Shown here: positions 45,520 to 57,983 of the stretch, piece after piece | Layout: every line of letters begins with the position of its first letter | Position numbering within the stretch: position 1 is the stretch's first letter | Source of the DNA: Charina bottae | Lineage: Eukaryota; Chordata; Lepidosauria; Squamata; Charinaidae | Length of the DNA: 64,000 nucleotides | Reading direction: 5' to 3' | Assembly: GCA_023362775.1 (NCBI GenBank) | Contig: JALMGJ010000002.1 | Location: forward strand, 109,933,981 to 109,997,980 | Made by a program: the position numbers and the translations under genes | Notes under the pieces: model-generated | What the model saw: the letters and a program-made list of their open reading frames with translations, nothing else | Told to the model about the DNA's origin: nothing | The model's database searches: none

Positions 45520-46597
45520 TTATTTATTAATTATTAGTCAAATTTATCACCGCCCATCTCTACAGCAGTAGACTCTGGGTGGTTTACAATAATAATATTA
45601 AAACTAAAAATCTATAAATCTATAAATCTTAAAATACAATATAATAATAAATAGAAAAAATCCAGAGGATGGTGAGATCTTAAAAGGAGGATATTACTAA
45701 GCTAACCACCCCCAGGAGGAACTATTACTTCCTTTGTCCCAAGCAAGGCGGCAGAACCAGGTCTTTAAAGACCTATGGAAGGCCAGGAGCAAGGGCACCC
45801 GTCTCACCCCTGGGGGCAAGATATTCCACAGGGTGGGTGCTATCGCAGAGAAGGCACGCCTCCTGGACCCCACTAGATAAAATTCGTTTATTAACGGGGT
45901 CCGTAGCATGCCCTCCCTGCATGACCGGGTGGGGTGGGTAGATGTGATCAGGATGAGACGGTCCCTCAGGTACCCTGGCCCCATGCCATGTAGGGCTTTA
46001 AAGGTGATGACCAACACCTTGAATTGGACCCGGAAGCAAAGTGGTACCCAATGCAGCTCGCGGAGCAGCGGTGTTACATGTGCTGATCTTATAGCACCCA
46101 TAACTGCTCGTGCGGCCGCATTCTGGACCAGCTGAAGCTTCCGGATACTCTTCAAGGGTAGCCCCATGTAGAGAGCATTGCAATAATCTATATGAGAGAT
46201 GAAAAGGGCATGAGTGACTGTTCGGAGGGCCTCTCGATCCAGGAAGGGGCGCAACTGGTACACAACCCAAAGCTGTGCAAAGGCCCTCCTGGCCACGACT
46301 GCCACCTGCTCTTCGAGCAGGAGTCATGAGTCCAGGAGGACCCCCAAGTTTCGCACTGAATCTGAACTGGGCAGTGCCACCCCATCCAGAGTTAAAGATG
46401 ACAACTTCCTGGAAGCCAAGAGGCCATCAATCCACAGCCACTCCGTCTTACCAGGGTTCAGTTGAAGACTGTTGTTCCCCATCCAGGCCCCTACAGCCCC
46501 CAGGCACTGAGATAGGGTGTCGACTGCAACACTTACTTCACCCAGGATGGAGATATACAATTGAGTATCATCAGCATATTGGTGATACCTCATTCCG
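45520..46597 (-). mobile_element. L2/CR1-group LINE fragment
   Basis: Minus strand, 5'-truncated just before the RT active site: QYADDTQLYIS with YADD at 46567-46578. It continues through the thumb and the C-terminal region (IDYCNALYMGLP, LVQNAAARAVMG, LRELHWVPLCFRVQFK, ALHGMGPGYL) to a stop near 45697. One in-frame TGA at about 46324 breaks the frame. The 3' end holds the inverted accgcccatct motif seen in other L2 tails here. It aligns with the copy at 61250-63390. Confidence 0.9.
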
Positions 46598-47395
46598 TGG
46601 TATCCCGGTGATTTCATTTTTATGTTCCAGTGAATGGAATTATGGCTATGTGTATAGTTTGGCAGCTGCACAAGACCATGAAACAACAAATTTCAGTTGC
46701 TTCTTCAATAGATGAGGAATTTCAAATCTCTAATCTCCGATGCAGGCTTTCCTTTATCTGTATGGTCCAAGTGTCCATCATGTCGTTGCATATGGAAAGT
46801 TAAAGGATGGTGTTTCTACTGTATCAAGGAAATGATATAACCTCCTGTTTGTTCCTCCAATAATGCATTTCCCTGCCACTTATATATTATGATCCCTAAC
46901 ATATGGTTTGCACAGTGCACTTAGCCAGGTCAGTTAAAAAAAACAGCTGCATTCACATTAAACACAGAGCTTAATTGGTTTTAACCATTGCTAGGTGTTT
47001 GTTTTGGGGAGAGGGGTATGTGAATTCTTCCTATTTGGTAAGTTTATGATTCAGACTAGTTGTGAATCCAGAGAATGTGTAAATTCAGTAATCAAGTTAA
47101 GCATATTGTATGAATCCACACAAATCTCTAGAAGAGAAGCCCTATGCAGACAACAATCTAGGAAAACTGAGCTTATGGATGGGGTAAGTGGGATTTCAAT
47201 CTCTTCATATTCCAATATTTGCATGCATCCTGCACAAGGACTAGAGGTACTCAAATAAGATCTCTCCATGCAGGGCTCTCCCATAATGGAAGGTCCAGAG
47301 CACTTTTCAGTTTGAAGTCTAAGTGTTGCACAAAAGACCAATAATATGGTGAAATCTCAGAGGTCACCAAATTAGACTCCCACCACCTCTAATTC
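46598..47395. other. No recognised feature
   Basis: Intergenic sequence without visible genes or repeat ends. Confidence 0.35.
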
Positions 47396-47406
47396 TATTT
47401 CTACCT

Positions 47407-47427
47407 GCTGAGCCACCACGCCCCCTT
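47407..47427 (-). mobile_element. 21-bp SINE-head insertion with target duplication
   Basis: The 21 bases between two copies of tatttctacct (47396-47406 and 47428-47438) match only the first bases of the Sauria SINE, in minus orientation (gctgagccaccacgcccc). The remainder of the SINE, including its 3' tail, is absent. Confidence 0.65.
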
Positions 47428-47700
47428 TATTTCTACCTCTACCATTCATTTTTTCTATATTATTTTCTCTACAGTGTTAGGAAACAGCCTACATGCAGCA
47501 GGATCAGGATAACACTGGGCTTGGAAATCTGAAAGAGTTGGGACTCATAGGGACAATGTGATTTACATGTTTATGCTTGGTCTTCAGACATTAAAGGAGC
47601 CAAGATCTTACTTTCAATCAAAATTGAACTGTATTAGAGTTAAACATGGTAAATCTTTTGGAGCAGGCAGGGAATATACTAGCCCAGCAGGAAGTCTCAT

Positions 47701-48034
47701 AAAGGTAAAGGTTCCCCCCGCACATTTGTGCAGTCATGTCTGACTCTAGGGGCCGGTGCTCATCTCCATTTGTTAGCCGAAGACCCAGCATTGTCCGAAG
47801 ATGCTTCCGCGGTCATGTGGCCGGCATGACGCACACGGAATGCTGTTACCTACCCACTGAAGTGGTACCTATTCATCTACTTGCATTTGCATGCTTTCAA
47901 ATTGCTAGGTTGGCAAGAGCTGGGGTGAGTGCGGGAGCTCACTCCATCATGCGTGGCTAGGGATTCGAACCTCCGAACTTGCGATCTTCCGATCGACAAG
48001 CCTGGCGTCTTACCCGCTGAGCCACCACGCCCCT
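47701..48034 (-). mobile_element. Sauria-type SINE, full length
   Basis: Minus orientation, from the BovB-like tail (aaaggtaaaggttcccccc) to the complete head (gctgagccaccacgcccc). The B-box-like ttcgaacctccgaac is intact. I see no clear target duplication. Confidence 0.9.
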
Positions 48035-48449
48035 AATTCATTCACTATTGGCACTTACCAATATTGGTAAATCACATACCAAATTGGCGACTTACTTTTA
48101 ATTAAATTGATCATAGCCTTTATTCTATGGGCTTTGTGGATTTCTAAAAATCAGTGAAAGAAGAACAGAATTTTTCTTCATAAGTGTGCAAGATTTTCTC
48201 CAAAGGCCACTGATACATTAGATACATATTTTGCCTTCTGTTTGTGGAGATATAATAGAATTCAATCATGTTAAACATGTATAACTCTCCCTGTATGAAC
48301 CTAAGTATATTTGTGTAACTTAGTGCTAGTACTGTGGCCCTGGACCAGAGACTCTTAAGATAAACCAGACAGTTGTCCTTTGCGGGAGGAGGAACAGGAT
48401 GGTGTAACAGGAGATCACAGAGTAAACAATGTTGTTTATTGTGCATGTT

Positions 48450-48715
48450 AATAATCTCAGGAAGGCTACTGCAAGTGTGAAATGCAATAGGGAGGTCATT
48501 TCAATAGCTAATCAAAGCATTCCAGAGGAAGGGTGGTAGTGTAATTGTATTATACCTTTTTTCTTCCTGTTTCAAATGTAATTAACCAAACATATATAAT
48601 TGGAGGAGGGGTTTTGCTCAGGGCTCTCTCTCCTGCTGTCTGCTGGCGAGGAGCCCAGTGAACACTGTAAGCTGTCCAATAAAGTATACTTTCTTGCATC
48701 TGTCTCCAAATGTTT
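48450..48715 (+). mobile_element. Possible solo LTR or LTR fragment
   Basis: A TATA-like catatataatt (about 48588) is followed by ctctctcctgctgtctgctgg, gagcccag and caataaagtatactttcttgc (about 48677), an arrangement like the R-U5 part of retroviral LTRs. No matched second copy or duplication was found. Confidence 0.3.
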
Positions 48716-48897
48716 TGGTTTTGAAATTATGTGAGCAGTTTTCTCATGTTATATATATACTGATTTTTTTTAAAAAAAAATCTTTTATTAAAAAGAGAGA
48801 ACCAAATAATAAATAAATAAATTTAAAAAGTGCAAAGCATAAAATCTAAAAGCACTAAGTCATGCATCCCCAATATGGCTGGAAATCATACATCTAA

Positions 48898-49161
48898 TTA
48901 AGCATTTTCTGAAGTGGAAAGAGCTGGTCCATAGAATCGCCAAGAATCGGACACAATTGAACGGATAGCATCATCAAACTTCCAACCCCAAGGGACCTTT
49001 TTCATCTTGATTTCCCATTGGCCCAGCTGCTTGCCATTGAACCCTTTTATATCAAATGGGGAGCATTTTGGACGAGGACTTCTGGAATGGCCATAATGGT
49101 TTGGTGCTGCTGGTGCTGCCTTGCGTAACTCAGTATATTCTGCATGCACTGCAAGGGAAGA
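48898..49161 (-). other. Unidentified open frame with acceptor-like edge
   Basis: A minus-strand frame of about 83 codons (…KKVPWGWKFDDAIRSIVSDSWRFYGPAL…, stop at 48898) is directly preceded on that strand by cttcccttgcag, a good splice-acceptor-like sequence, near 49150-49161. I recognise no family. The plus strand between 48927 and 48965 resembles BovB-type 3' sequence (gtccatagaatcgccaag), which argues for a repeat origin. Either a stray exon, a processed fragment or a repeat. Confidence 0.25.
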
Positions 49162-51794
49162 TTTACTAGTTTCTTTCAGGAAGGCTGACTATGACTTACT
49201 CATCTTCTTACTGAAGAATCACTGACAAGTTTCCAAGTAGTACAGAAGTCGTCTCCAAGTAGTAGGGAATTGTGGAAGTAGCAGGGACGTAGGGAAAGGC
49301 TGAAATAGAGGACACACAGTGATAAACAGTGCTATGTCAGGTATATGACATGTCTATGAAATTAAGTGGACTCTCTTTTCAGTATTTTGTCTTTAGTGAT
49401 TATGGGATCTTGAACATAAAGCCAACAATTTTTAAAAATGATATGGGAAACATAGTAAGTCTACATACCAGCTCCTTCACGTTCATTCTCATTATTATCA
49501 ATTAAACCCTAGCTGTGTTTTTCTACCATTCATTTCTTTTACAAACATTATCAGCTACTTTAAGCACTGTGTTTTCATCATAAACTTCACAGGTGATGAT
49601 AGTTGCAGGACATAACCTTACATATAAAGAGGTCTGCAGATAATAGAAAAAAATAATAATCCATTACATTGTAGAAACCTACACCTTGAAAAGGTCAAGT
49701 CAAATGATGTCTTCTTTAATCACTGACATTTTGAAGCAGGGAACTAAAAATAAAGCTTTAAAAAAACTAAAAAGAAGTTTAGAAATTAGATGAACCAGTG
49801 TATGCACAACCATATATGGTTGTTATTAGTGAAGTCAGACACAAGGACAACAATAATATTGAATGCAGCAATTTTATTGGAAAAGAAATATGGGCATGTG
49901 CATTTCCTTCTTTCAAGTACATTAAACAAGGAGTAATTGATGACCAGGAGTCAGTTATTCCTTTCTATACATGTTTATTTTTAAAACTATACAGACATTG
50001 GAAAACTGTCCTTAGGACTCTGTATTGGCTATCAATGATTTTTCAGTGATAATATACACATAGATTATTCCTCATTCCCAGCTGCAAACCTATTTGATAT
50101 TTACCATTTGTGACCATAAACAAGTCGGAGATATTTGCATGTGCTAAAGATTGTATAACTGAGCACTGCATGAATATTTCAAACTCAGTTGCTAGCTCAA
50201 TGAGTTTCAAGAATCATCTAGGTGGTTTTGGTTGTTGCTGGAGCACCCACATACTATGGTGGATTAGCAAAGACCCTCTTTCCTCCTTTTGGTCTGTTCA
50301 TTTGTTTTGGTTGTCTTTAGCTTGTGTGCCAACTGTGGAGAGCTTTATCATAACCAAGGGACCCAGAGCAGGAGAAAGAGAAGGGAAGCATGAACATTAT
50401 CACACTAATGTATGGTGAACTGCAGGTCTATGTATTTCAAATGAAAATACACCAACATCTGCCTGAAAAACAAATCTTTGCTGTACCTTAGAAAAGCAAA
50501 TATAGCCAGAGCTATATTCAGCCTGGTTCATTCAGATAGATCATGCATCTCAGCAAAAGCATTCTAGCAATGATCAGCATTCAAAGTAGAGAAGGAGATG
50601 CTTCCTGTGAACAAGGCTTCAAAAACCACAGCCACTCTTGCTATGCATAGTAACTGCCATCTCAGTTGCTGTGGAAAATGAGGAATAAAACAGCAGCTAA
50701 CACCTGGAGCAAAGTTACAGAATTTAAAGTTGGTCATTCTGGTTTGGTCTGTCCATGGAGCAGTGTGTGTTTTGTTCAACTGTTTAAAACTTGCCTAACA
50801 TCAGAAAAGTGCTGCCTGTTCAAATCTTCCATGTGTGAGGGAGAAGGGATTTCTGCCAGACAAATAAAAAGAAGGCAATGGTTACTCCACAGTTTTCAGC
50901 AAAAGCCAGGGGATCTAAAATAAAAGACAGTTACATATATGGAAATCTTTGCTTCATTCATTTTGCCCAACCCAAAAAGAAATCTTCATGCACTAGACCC
51001 AAGTGCTACAAGCTAGTGGAATATTTACAACTTTTGTACATGTGCTCTAAGGAAGGGCACCCAGCAGTTCCTTTTTTTATTATTATTTGGGTGAGAAGAA
51101 AAGCTGCCTTCTCCCCACTGACTAGTTACATTGATCTGAAGTGAAAGATGACTCTTCCAAAAAGAAAAGCCTATAGAGGACAAAAGATATCACACATTTA
51201 TAGTCAACATTAATGCACTAGACAGCATTTACCTCTTTTAGATTGTACCTGCTGTCGTATGTAACTGAAATGGTGACACCCAAACCTTGAGAGTTGGTGT
51301 GGCTCCTCTCCTTGTGGTTCCCCTCAGATTCATGGGTGGCCTTCAATATGATCCTGGATCTTCGTTGGATCATAGCACTTAAAATGTAGAATGATATCAT
51401 CCAGATCACAACAGTGTTACAGTAGCCTTCAACAAATGATCTGATGGTTGGTATTTACTGAGTTATGGCACTAAAGGATTCAGATCACTGCAAAGCATGT
51501 TATAAAATTTAAAAGTTCATGAAACTCTGATGCTCAACAGACCAGGGCTGAGCCATTCCCTCCTTATGTCAAGGAATGCTATGCACGAATAATGATAAAT
51601 GTGCAGCGCATTCCCTGGGGCAGAAGAGAATGGGATGGCTCCTGCCTGCAGGAAAGTCCATATGTTTATTTTAAGTCCCCTCATATGCACTGAAGCCACT
51701 AGATCATGGCACTGAAGTGAATTCATACAGGAAACCAATCTTCGAATAAAATTCCAAGAATAAGGCTCATGTCATCAGTTTCCTTTCTGCTTGT
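49162..51794 (-). other. GABRG2: Probable GABRG2 3' UTR and 3' flank
   Basis: Sequence downstream of the GABRG2 stop on the minus strand. Candidate polyadenylation hexamers on that strand lie at 51665-51670 and 51076-51081; which is used cannot be told. No other gene is seen. Confidence 0.45.
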
Positions 51795-52070
<276 letters not shown>

Positions 52071-53421
52071 CTAAGATGAATGAGGGTCAAGAAGGAAAAG
52101 GGATAATAATGAATTATTGTTGCTTTGCTATAAAAAGTTCTCTTTTCATCTAACTAGTGTGAAATGACTAGTTGCTCTACAGAACAGCCATGTGAGAAAC
52201 TTGCTAAAGATCTGGTTTGCTACTACTATGATGAACCCATTCTGAACTGATTCAAAGGCACAATCCAACACTTATACCTTAAATTCAAATGTTACTGAAC
52301 AGCAGCCACTCAACAGGGCTTTATTCCAAACAGGAATGAAGACAAAGGAACACCATGATTTGCTTTCCTTGTTAGTTGTAAAATGACTGCTCAACAGAGG
52401 AAGGTGATCATATTGGTTTCCCATAAATTTGAAAGTTGATGCTTTATGTTTCTACACAGTGAAATAACCTAAATTTGGTGGCATACTATCAGATGAATTA
52501 TTTGTACTGTACATAGGTTAGGGGATGTTTTTATTGATCTTTGGAACTAAGCATTCCTGATAACATGCAGTTTTAGATTAACTGTTCACTAGCTAAAAGC
52601 TTCATAATGTCAACATAGTATATGGCAGTTGTACATGTTCAATCACTTCCATCATATTTTACTGACAAAGATTTTTGAGCCTTTGAGGAACAAACTGCTT
52701 GAAACCAGCAGCTGTCATATGAAAGATAAAAAAGAGTTATTATTAAAATTAAGGCTGGAGACATAAAGTTGTTTCAAATGTATTAGGATTATCATTTTAT
52801 TTAATCTTTTACTTGGATATTTAAAAAAATATCTATTTCAGAATGGTGCATATTTAACAATGTTATACAGCTACCCTGTATTTTCCACTTTGGATATCAA
52901 GAGCTAGTGACAGCAGTAAATATAAGCATGTTATACCCTTCAAAACTCTGTTGGCATATGTAAGAACAATTATAAGATCATCCAATGGTATCCAATAGAT
53001 TACATCTTTGAAAGATTTCTGGCTAGCAAATCTTCAGAAGATATCACTAAGGCTTAGAAATGCATTCTAAAAGGATTTATTGTGTATTCCTGGTGTGGTT
53101 ATTACATTGGATTGGATCCCATGGATAACTTAAGAAGAGTGAAAGAGTAATACAGATGTTTTGGATATTCTACAAGGATCTCTTCACGCATGCGATCCAA
53201 ATATTCAAATCCTTTGAACTTAGCATAAGTTCAAAACAGTAGTGAATTAGTGTCTGGGCTGCTGAATCAACTTGATGTTCATTTCTAAATATTATCCATT
53301 CTACTTCACCATAAGGCTGTTTCAAGTAGAATGTACAATTATTTTATAAACCTCTAGTAAAGCTCTAATTGTTCAATTCAGCAGTCACATGCAGTGGATT
53401 TCTATTCCAAAAATATTATAC
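52071..53421 (-). other. GABRG2: GABRG2 intron (microexon to last exon)
   Basis: About 1.35 kb intron with a GT at its 5' end (complement of 53420-53421) and an AG at 52071-52072. No transposable element ends are recognised in it, unlike the larger introns nearby. Confidence 0.85.
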
Positions 53422-53445
53422 CTTGAATGAAAACATCCGAAGAAG
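53422..53445 (-). CDS. GABRG2: GABRG2 24-nt alternative microexon (gamma-2L insert)
   Basis: On the minus strand 24 nt encode LLRMFSFK, the eight-residue insert that distinguishes the long gamma-2 isoform from the short one in mammals; the Ser is a known kinase site. The exon is bounded by AG (tctacaaaccaaag upstream, after an 11-T tract) and a GT donor (gtataa). Its length is a multiple of three, so inclusion or skipping keeps the frame between KKKKNP and APTIDI. It is far too short for ordinary gene finding. The family knowledge gives the function; the sequence shows the exon and both splice sites. Confidence 0.95.
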
Positions 53446-55799
53446 CTTTGGTTTGTAGACAGAAAAAAAAAAATCAGAATTTTTAAATTAAAGAAAAGAA
53501 GAAAAGGGGAAAAGGAGACAAAAAGTAGTTTAAAGATTCTGCTTGAAACTATAGCAAGTTAAAAAAAACAAACAGAAAAAGGATTTAAAATAGACTTCTA
53601 AGCAAGAACTTATGTAAAAAAGAATCAAAATTACACATTTTGGAATTCCAATTTAAACTATTTCAAAAACAAAGAAACCCATGATTTGTCTGCAGGCACT
53701 TAACATGAGTAGACAAAATACACTGGGTGATCCGATCTCTAAGCACTGTTCTTAGTACCCTGCATCCCCACCCCTTTTTTTCCTTCAATCCACTCTCTTT
53801 CCACCATGCCAGTTCACAACATGGGTTGAAGAAGCAGAAGAAATTCTATTTATATAAAACATTATATTATACTTTTTATCAATGACTTCGAAGCAATTAC
53901 TCTGAACAGAAGTCCAGCCACTTTAAAGAGAAATAAACACATATAAGACAAACCACCATTTAACATAAAGAGACAAAGCTGCTGTCTTGTGGCCCCAAGG
54001 AAGACCATTCTGCAGGGACCAAAAGACCAAGCGAAGCTCTCTCGGCAACCCCCGAAAAGTCCATGGGCAAAGGAGCAGCTGCATCCTTGCACATGTTCCC
54101 CTCAAGAGCATGAAGCCCTCTACTCCTCTTCTTGTTCTTTTCAATGGTTGCTTCAGATGTGCTGGGGACACTCATGTCCCTATCACATCCTTAGAACTCT
54201 TGAGCCTCATATATGCTAGACCTGAAGTATTTATTTTCCTTCCCACTGGGACAAAAGAATGAGAAGTTCTGGGAAAGGAAATGACAGGAACACCACAGCA
54301 GCAAGGAATGCACATAGAGAGAGAGGTACACAGACACATTCACAATTTTTGTCTGCTTTGCTGTCACAAGCCTGACAGTTCTTCAGATCTGATAGTTTTT
54401 GTGCTTTGAATTCTCATTCTCTTTCCCAACTCCATCAGATCCGCCAGGGCAATCTTGGCTCTGATATTAGATAGCTGTTATCCTGGAGGCTGGGTTAATC
54501 CTGGGGTGACAGAACTATGAAAGAGCAGTCTTTGCTACCCTTCCTGCCATTAAAATAATTATAGTAAATAAATAGATAAATAACAACAACAACCATTTTA
54601 CTTCCATTGTCTGCAATGGAATACTTTAGACTAGGTCTAGCCTGGTGGGTTTGTCTGCTTGTTTGCTTGTTTGTTTGTTTGTTACCAATTGAAGAGATGG
54701 TTTGTTTGTTTTCTGGCCCAGGGATATTCTTGAGGGTCAGAGGGTTTGGGATCTCCCTGATCCAAAGTCTTCCATTGTTCAGCCCATGGCATATTTACAT
54801 CTCCTGTGTCAGAACTCTGATGTCAGAAAAGTGATAGCACAGAAACTTCCATAGGGGTAAGAAGAGGAAATCTGATGTCAATTATTTTCCTCTCAAGCTA
54901 GAGCTCTTTCTGACCTCATACAGGCTGGTTTCTTCTATGATGAATTAGATGCCATTGGCTGTAGGATTGCTGTCTTGACTACGAAAGTTTGTAAAAGGCA
55001 ATGGAAATTAAACTGGTTCTGCCTGGCATCTGAAGAATAGGAATGCTAACATCCATGAATATATTTGACCCAATGGTTACACAGTGGACTCAATATTTGT
55101 TGGTGATCTTGCTTAATTGTTTTAATGCAGAATGAACTCTTGAAGCAGATAAGCACATATAAGCTCACTAACAAATGTGTAATTTTTAACAAGAGGACAA
55201 TTACATTGTATTAATAAAATACCACAAATGATAAACAGCTGAAAAGGAAAAAAAAAGGAGGGGATAATATAGACCGTTAAAATATAAGGAAAAAATAGAC
55301 AAGAAAAGACATACCATTTTTGAAAATTAAAATTAAAAATTAAAATTCATAACACATGCACTCTACAATGTTTTTTCCAACCTTAGTAAGTTAATTACTA
55401 CACTTCCAGGATCTATATTAGGGGAAGAAATTTTGGAGCCTCCAGATGTCTAGATCTACAAATCTTATCTGTTCCAAATAGAATGGTCTATGTTTAGGAA
55501 TACAGGACTTGAAGGTCAATGACCAGAAGGCACCAGGTTCCCACTGACCAATAAAAGCAAGGATATGCTATTTTATAATGGGTAGCCCATGCAAAGGTAC
55601 CTCCCTTCTTTTATCTTTTAATATAAATGGAAGATTCTGAGAAAGCCATAAAGAGAATAAGCAAGGGGTCTACCAAAGTGATCCTCAGAAATGCTGCAGA
55701 GTGCATTGCTGGCAAAGCCACCAAGAGAAGAATCTAGCTGCTTGTTCCACACAATTTGAGCAGCATTGAAGTTGGGGTAATTAGAAAAATGAGTGCACT

Positions 55800-55829
55800 C
55801 ATATGCTTTTGACCCATCAAAAGCATATG
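55800..55829. repeat. Perfect 13-bp inverted repeat
   Basis: catatgcttttga and tcaaaagcatatg are separated by ccca, forming a 13-bp stem with a 4-base loop. It lies inside a minus-strand open frame of unknown origin. Confidence 0.9.
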
Positions 55830-55879
55830 CCCCATCATCTCCAATATCTATATATACCAATTCAATGTACTGTATAAAG

Positions 55880-56150
55880 CAGGGCTTTGCAAATTTTTTC
55901 CCGCGGCGACACACCAACCGGCGTTGGTGTGTCGCCGCGGGAAAACCCGGAAGTGCCACCCTTGCAGCAGTGCGCAAAAACCCAGAAGCGCTGCTGCCAG
56001 TTTTGGGTTTTGCACGCTGCAGTTGGTGTGTCGCCGCAGGAAAACCCGGAAGCGCTGATGATGATCAGCGCTTCCGGGTTGTGTGGAGAAACACCAGACT
56101 GTGTGTGGCGACACACTTTTGTGTCGCGACACACAGTTTGGAAAGCTCTG
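55880..56150. mobile_element. Non-autonomous hAT element in GABRG2 intron
   Basis: 271 bp, CAGGGCTTTGCAAA...TTTGGAAAGCTCTG, with a perfect 8-bp duplication gtataaag (55872-55879 and 56151-56158). The right end carries gtgtcgcgacacac next to the terminus, as in the other members of this family here. Inside is a 19-bp perfect inverted repeat (55900-55918 and 55923-55941). Confidence 0.92.
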
Positions 56151-56388
56151 GTATAAAGATTTCCCCATTTCCATTTCTTCTAGTGGAGATAACATTCTTA
56201 ACACATGTTCTACATAGGGTACTGAGAGGATCAATAGGATCTGTTGTTCACATTCCTTCTCTTGCCTGGTCATGAAGCAAATTTTCTATACACACTTTCT
56301 GTTCTAACATAGCTAAAAACAAAAAGAAGAAAGGGTTCCTTTCTGAAAACCATTATTAAAACATGGGTTTGTAACATTGTTTATATTA

Positions 56389-56694
<306 letters not shown>

Positions 56695-56910
56695 TCAAAG
56701 CAGGAAATGCAGCAAACAGAGATGGGAGGAGAAATCTGTTCAGTTCCCATTTTGATGCAAGCATACCTGTACTACCTATCTATTTATATATGTCTTCTTA
56801 TTGAGGTCTCAAGGTGGCGTACATAGTTCTCCTTCCTCCTATTTTTCTCCACATCGGCTCTGTGAAATAGGCTAGGTTGAAAGAGAATGACTGGCCCAAA
56901 GTTACCTAGT

Positions 56911-57353
56911 GTGGTGGATTTCGGTGCTGCCGCTGGTTCTCAGGAAGGAGGGAGCGCATTCCAAACAGATAAGAGGACTCACAGTCCAGAAAGTGTTGCT
57001 GGGAAAGTAAAGAGGTTCAGGGTTGCCCTGCCCTAGAGTCTCCCAGGTTATTTGTGTTTAGGTTAGTTAGAGTAGCTTGAGTCTGGGAAGATTCTGTCTG
57101 TATGGTGAGAGCAATTAACTGGAGTTTGAATGCATGGACTCGTCGTTGTTCTTGGGCTGGCCCTGACATCAATCTTGCCAGACTCAAGCTACTCTAACTA
57201 ACCTAAGCACAAATAACCTGGGAAACTCTAGGGCGGGGCAACCCTGAACCTCTTTACTTTCCCAGCAACACTTTCTGGACTGTGAGTCCTCTTATCTGTT
57301 TGGAATGCGCTCCCTCCTTCCTGAGAACCAGCGGCAGCGCCGAAATCCACCAC
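56911..57353. mobile_element. Foldback element with 176-bp inverted arms
   Basis: Arms at 56911-57086 and 57178-57353 are inverted copies with few mismatches, and a 91-bp spacer lies between them. The element starts gtggtggatttcgg and ends ccgaaatccaccac. Flanking heptamers acctagt and acctact agree at six positions, a possible target duplication. No coding potential is seen. Confidence 0.75.
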
Positions 57354-57983
57354 ACCTACTAAGCTTCTGTGGCTGAGGGTGGACTTGGTGTGACTGAGGG
57401 TGCACTAGAAGTTGGTCTCCCCACTCCTAGTCCAATACCTTATCCACTACGCTACACTGACTCTCAATGTACATGTACATTTTATGAGGATCGTAAATGC
57501 AGATATATACACACAAACCCTAATGTAGAAGAAAGTGCATATAAAAGGCATCTATTAGCATAAATGTGTAGAAAAATCTATATGAATATTCACATGATTT
57601 TTAAAAAATCAGTTGCCAAGAGTGGAATGGAATGCATAAGGTCCAGAAAAATAAGAAAACTGATTAATTGAACTTAACAGATTTGCCTACCTATGGAAGA
57701 CTTTGGATCCAACCAACAGCATGTTTTTTATTAAATAAATAAACCAATCTGCAACTAAATAATTGGTTTACTGATAGGATTCTTCCACAACTTTCTCAGT
57801 ATGGATTGCCCAGAGGATAACAAGAAAACAGTACAGTTGCTTGCTTGCTTTGTTCAGGTCAATGTAGCTTGGTTCAGACCTGCAACTCATAGTGCTCAGA
57901 TCCCTTGTAATCAGTTTCCCTTGTGAGTGTTATCGATGGTGTTAATGCTTCAAACTGTTCAATATAATACTGTATGCCTATAA

